Position numbers and translations under genes: made by a program
Assembly (NCBI GenBank): GCA_900542245.1
Contig: UQMQ01000118.1
Span: 1 to 7,009, forward strand
From: an uncultured Eubacteriales bacterium
Lineage (GTDB): Bacteria; Bacillota; Clostridia; Peptostreptococcales; Anaerovoracaceae
Direction of reading: 5' to 3'
Length of the DNA stretch: 7,009 bases
The notes under the pieces: model-generated
Told to the model about the DNA's origin: nothing
The model's database searches: none
Seen by the model: only the letters and a program-made list of their open reading frames with translations
In this document: one piece after another, positions 5,519 to 7,009 of the stretch
How positions within the stretch are numbered: the stretch's first letter is position 1
Layout: each line of letters opens with the position of its first letter

Positions 5519-7009
5519 CACCGTATCGATCACCATGGTATCTTGGGATGTACGGGTATATACACTTTGATACTGCACGACGTCCTTGCCGTCCGCGCCT
5601 GCATAGGTCACCCTGCAGAGCACATAGAAGCCTTCCGTACCGACGCGGATCTCACCGATCTCCAGCAGATTGATGCCTACCAGCGCGTCATCCTTGTTGG
5701 TCGCCTGCCAGCCGTCGTAATAGTCCACCACCGCGCCCAGCAGCGACTGCGCGTAGGTTACGGCATTGCCGTCCTTATCGGTGATCCAGCTCCTGTCGTC
5801 AAAGTCGGCTGTATCCGGGATCTCCGCAAAGGCATAGGTCTTGTTTTTATCATAGCAGAGTGCCGCGTCATACTGCACCTGTCCGATGGTTGTCGTGTCC
5901 GCCGCTGCCGCGCTGACCAGCTGCGTATAGTAGGTCTCCGCCGTATTGACGTCCGTCTGCTGCGGATCGTCTGCATCGTCCGACGGTTTCTGTCCCGAGA
6001 AAATATCCATCGCCGCTGTCAGCAGCTCATTGATCTTCAGCGAGACCGCACTGTCCGGCGCGAAGAATTTGATGCCCAGGATCACACCCTCCACAACGAT
6101 CAGAATGATCAGCAGCGTGATGATGATTCTGGCGAAAATATGTTTTTTTGGTTCTTCTTCGTCGTCATCGATATCCGGCAGCGTTATCTCCTTCTTGCCC
6201 GCTTCGGCCGCAGCGCCAGTGCCAGCACTGTCAGCACCGCCAGCGTTGTCAGCCACATCGACTCTGGGAAAGACGTCCGAGTAGCGGAGCTTTGTCTGAC
6301 TGGGGGGCAGGCTTGTCTGCACCGCCTCTCCTTCCGGTTCTGCCGCTTCCGGGATCTGGATTGACACCGTCAGATCGATTGTCTTCGGTGTCGTCGGCTG
6401 CACAACCTCTACCGACACGCGCGGGTCTGCCGCATCCACAGGCTGCTGCACCGTCTGCACGCCGGCTTCCTGTTTTGCCTGTGCCTGTTGCGCTGCGCCG
6501 TCCTGCGTCTTGCCCTGCTGCGCTGTCTGCACATCCGCCGTTTGTGACTGCCTCGTGCCTTGCGGCGCTATCTGTGCGCCTGACGCCTGCACCGGCATCT
6601 GCTGTGCCTCCGATTTCTGCGGGAATACCTCCGGCACCCAGGTATAATCCATATTACGCGCACTCCTGCCGTATTCCTCCTGCATCGCGCGCATGCGCTC
6701 CCGTTCCTGCTCCAGCAGAGCATCGAAAGCATCGGTCTTCTGATGATATGTATAGAACCGTTCATCGCGCTGCGGCGCTGCATCCTGTGCCCCGCCCTCT
6801 GCGATACGGCCCGGTGATTCCTGCATGCGCTGTGCCGCAGCGCTGCCCGCCGCATGGTCCTCCATGCCCTGTGTACTTGCCTGTGCGGCTGCGTCGTTTT
6901 CAGCTTGTCCCTGCGATGCCTGCACGCTTTGCGGCATCGCATTTTCGGCTGCACGTCTCTGCAATGCTACGTGTTCAGCCGCCTGCCGCTCCGCCTGCGG
7001 GAGTGAGAT
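5501..7009 (-). CDS. Unrecognised single-pass membrane protein with a Gln/Ala-rich cytoplasmic region and a small outer domain; 5' end outside the window
   Basis: The frame is open to the right edge and gives 502 visible residues. A TTG at 6962-6964 could serve as a start, but no Shine-Dalgarno sequence precedes it and 15 more sense codons lie upstream, so the true start is probably beyond base 7009. Numbered from that TTG, residues 1-65 and 117-180 are rich in Gln and Ala and look disordered. Residues 78-104 form a charged helix-like stretch. An acidic patch DIDDDEEE (264-271) and the basic EPKKHIFAR lead into one hydrophobic helix (about 277-300), so the N-terminal part should be cytoplasmic. 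Residues 303-487 form a compact outer domain rich in Tyr, Asp and Thr with the only two visible cysteines, C370 and C450. I do not recognise the family. The missing N-terminus could hold a small domain such as a zinc ribbon, as in some similarly built clostridial proteins; that is a guess. The overlap with the UPF0182 gene suggests a joint envelope role. Confidence 0.8.
   Translation of the reverse strand: MSLPQAERQAAEHVALQRRAAENAMPQSVQASQGQAENDAAAQASTQGMEDHAAGSAAAQRMQESPGRIAEGGAQDAAPQRDERFYTYHQKTDAFDALLEQERERMRAMQEEYGRSARNMDYTWVPEVFPQKSEAQQMPVQASGAQIAPQGTRQSQTADVQTAQQGKTQDGAAQQAQAKQEAGVQTVQQPVDAADPRVSVEVVQPTTPKTIDLTVSIQIPEAAEPEGEAVQTSLPPSQTKLRYSDVFPRVDVADNAGGADSAGTGAAAEAGKKEITLPDIDDDEEEPKKHIFARIIITLLIILIVVEGVILGIKFFAPDSAVSLKINELLTAAMDIFSGQKPSDDADDPQQTDVNTAETYYTQLVSAAAADTTTIGQVQYDAALCYDKNKTYAFAEIPDTADFDDRSWITDKDGNAVTYAQSLLGAVVDYYDGWQATNKDDALVGINLLEIGEIRVGTEGFYVLCRVTYAGADGKDVVQYQSVYTRTSQDTMVIDTVKEENI

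Noticed and set aside
5543..6364. A 273-codon plus-strand open frame opposite the partial membrane-protein gene
   Set aside because: The opposing frame shows a clear membrane helix with correct charge asymmetry and runs into a TAATG junction with a Shine-Dalgarno sequence, while the plus-strand frame shows no convincing features.
6420..6600. A DNA tandem repeat or mobile-element trace in the CTG-rich plus-strand stretch
   Set aside because: The recurring CTG/CTGC triplets are explained by Gln and Ala codons of a low-complexity protein region on the minus strand. No fixed repeat unit or flanking inverted repeats are visible.
6962..6964. TTG as the true start of the right-hand gene
   Set aside because: No ribosome binding site precedes it and the frame stays open for 15 more codons to the window edge, so the gene is treated as 5'-partial.

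Overview
The window is a compact bacterial stretch in which every supportable gene lies on the minus strand. Reading in the direction of transcription (high to low coordinates), the order is: an unrecognised single-pass membrane protein cut by the right window edge (5501-7009); a polytopic UPF0182-family membrane protein (2634-5501); a long, divergent class I glutamine synthetase (647-2563); and the N-terminal part of seryl-tRNA synthetase, cut by the left edge (1-548). The host looks like a member of the Firmicutes, class Clostridia. The glutamine synthetase is the ~630-640-residue form I associate with clostridia, the Shine-Dalgarno sequences are strong (AAGGAGG type), and UPF0182 is common there. 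By eye the G+C is moderately high, which suggests a gut clostridial lineage such as the Oscillospiraceae or relatives. That placement is inference.

Right part (2634-7009): two membrane-protein genes are tightly coupled through a TAATG overlap, with the ribosome binding site of the second inside the end of the first. The first protein has a long Gln/Ala-rich, probably disordered cytoplasmic region, one membrane helix and an outer domain of about 185 residues. The second has seven predicted membrane helices and an outer domain of about 540 residues. They are good candidates for partners in one envelope complex, and neither has a function I can name. This pair is the least understood part of the window.

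Middle (2564-2633 and 647-2563): a 70-base gap holding short tandem repeats of 9-10 bases separates the UPF0182 gene from the glutamine synthetase. I see no convincing promoter there, so read-through from the membrane-protein genes is plausible. The synthetase keeps the expected metal and substrate residues but has an insertion beside the active site, lacks the usual adenylylation motif and carries a C-terminal extension.

Left part (1-646): the 98-base gap holds a UUCG-capped hairpin just after the synthetase stop codon, then a good sigma-A-type promoter with an extended -10 box, then the serS ribosome binding site. serS therefore probably has its own transcription start with a leader of roughly 25 bases, too short for a T-box. 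I found no mobile element, CRISPR array, tRNA or rRNA, and no coding region on the plus strand that I believe. The long plus-strand open frames lie opposite these genes and look like by-products of their codon bias.
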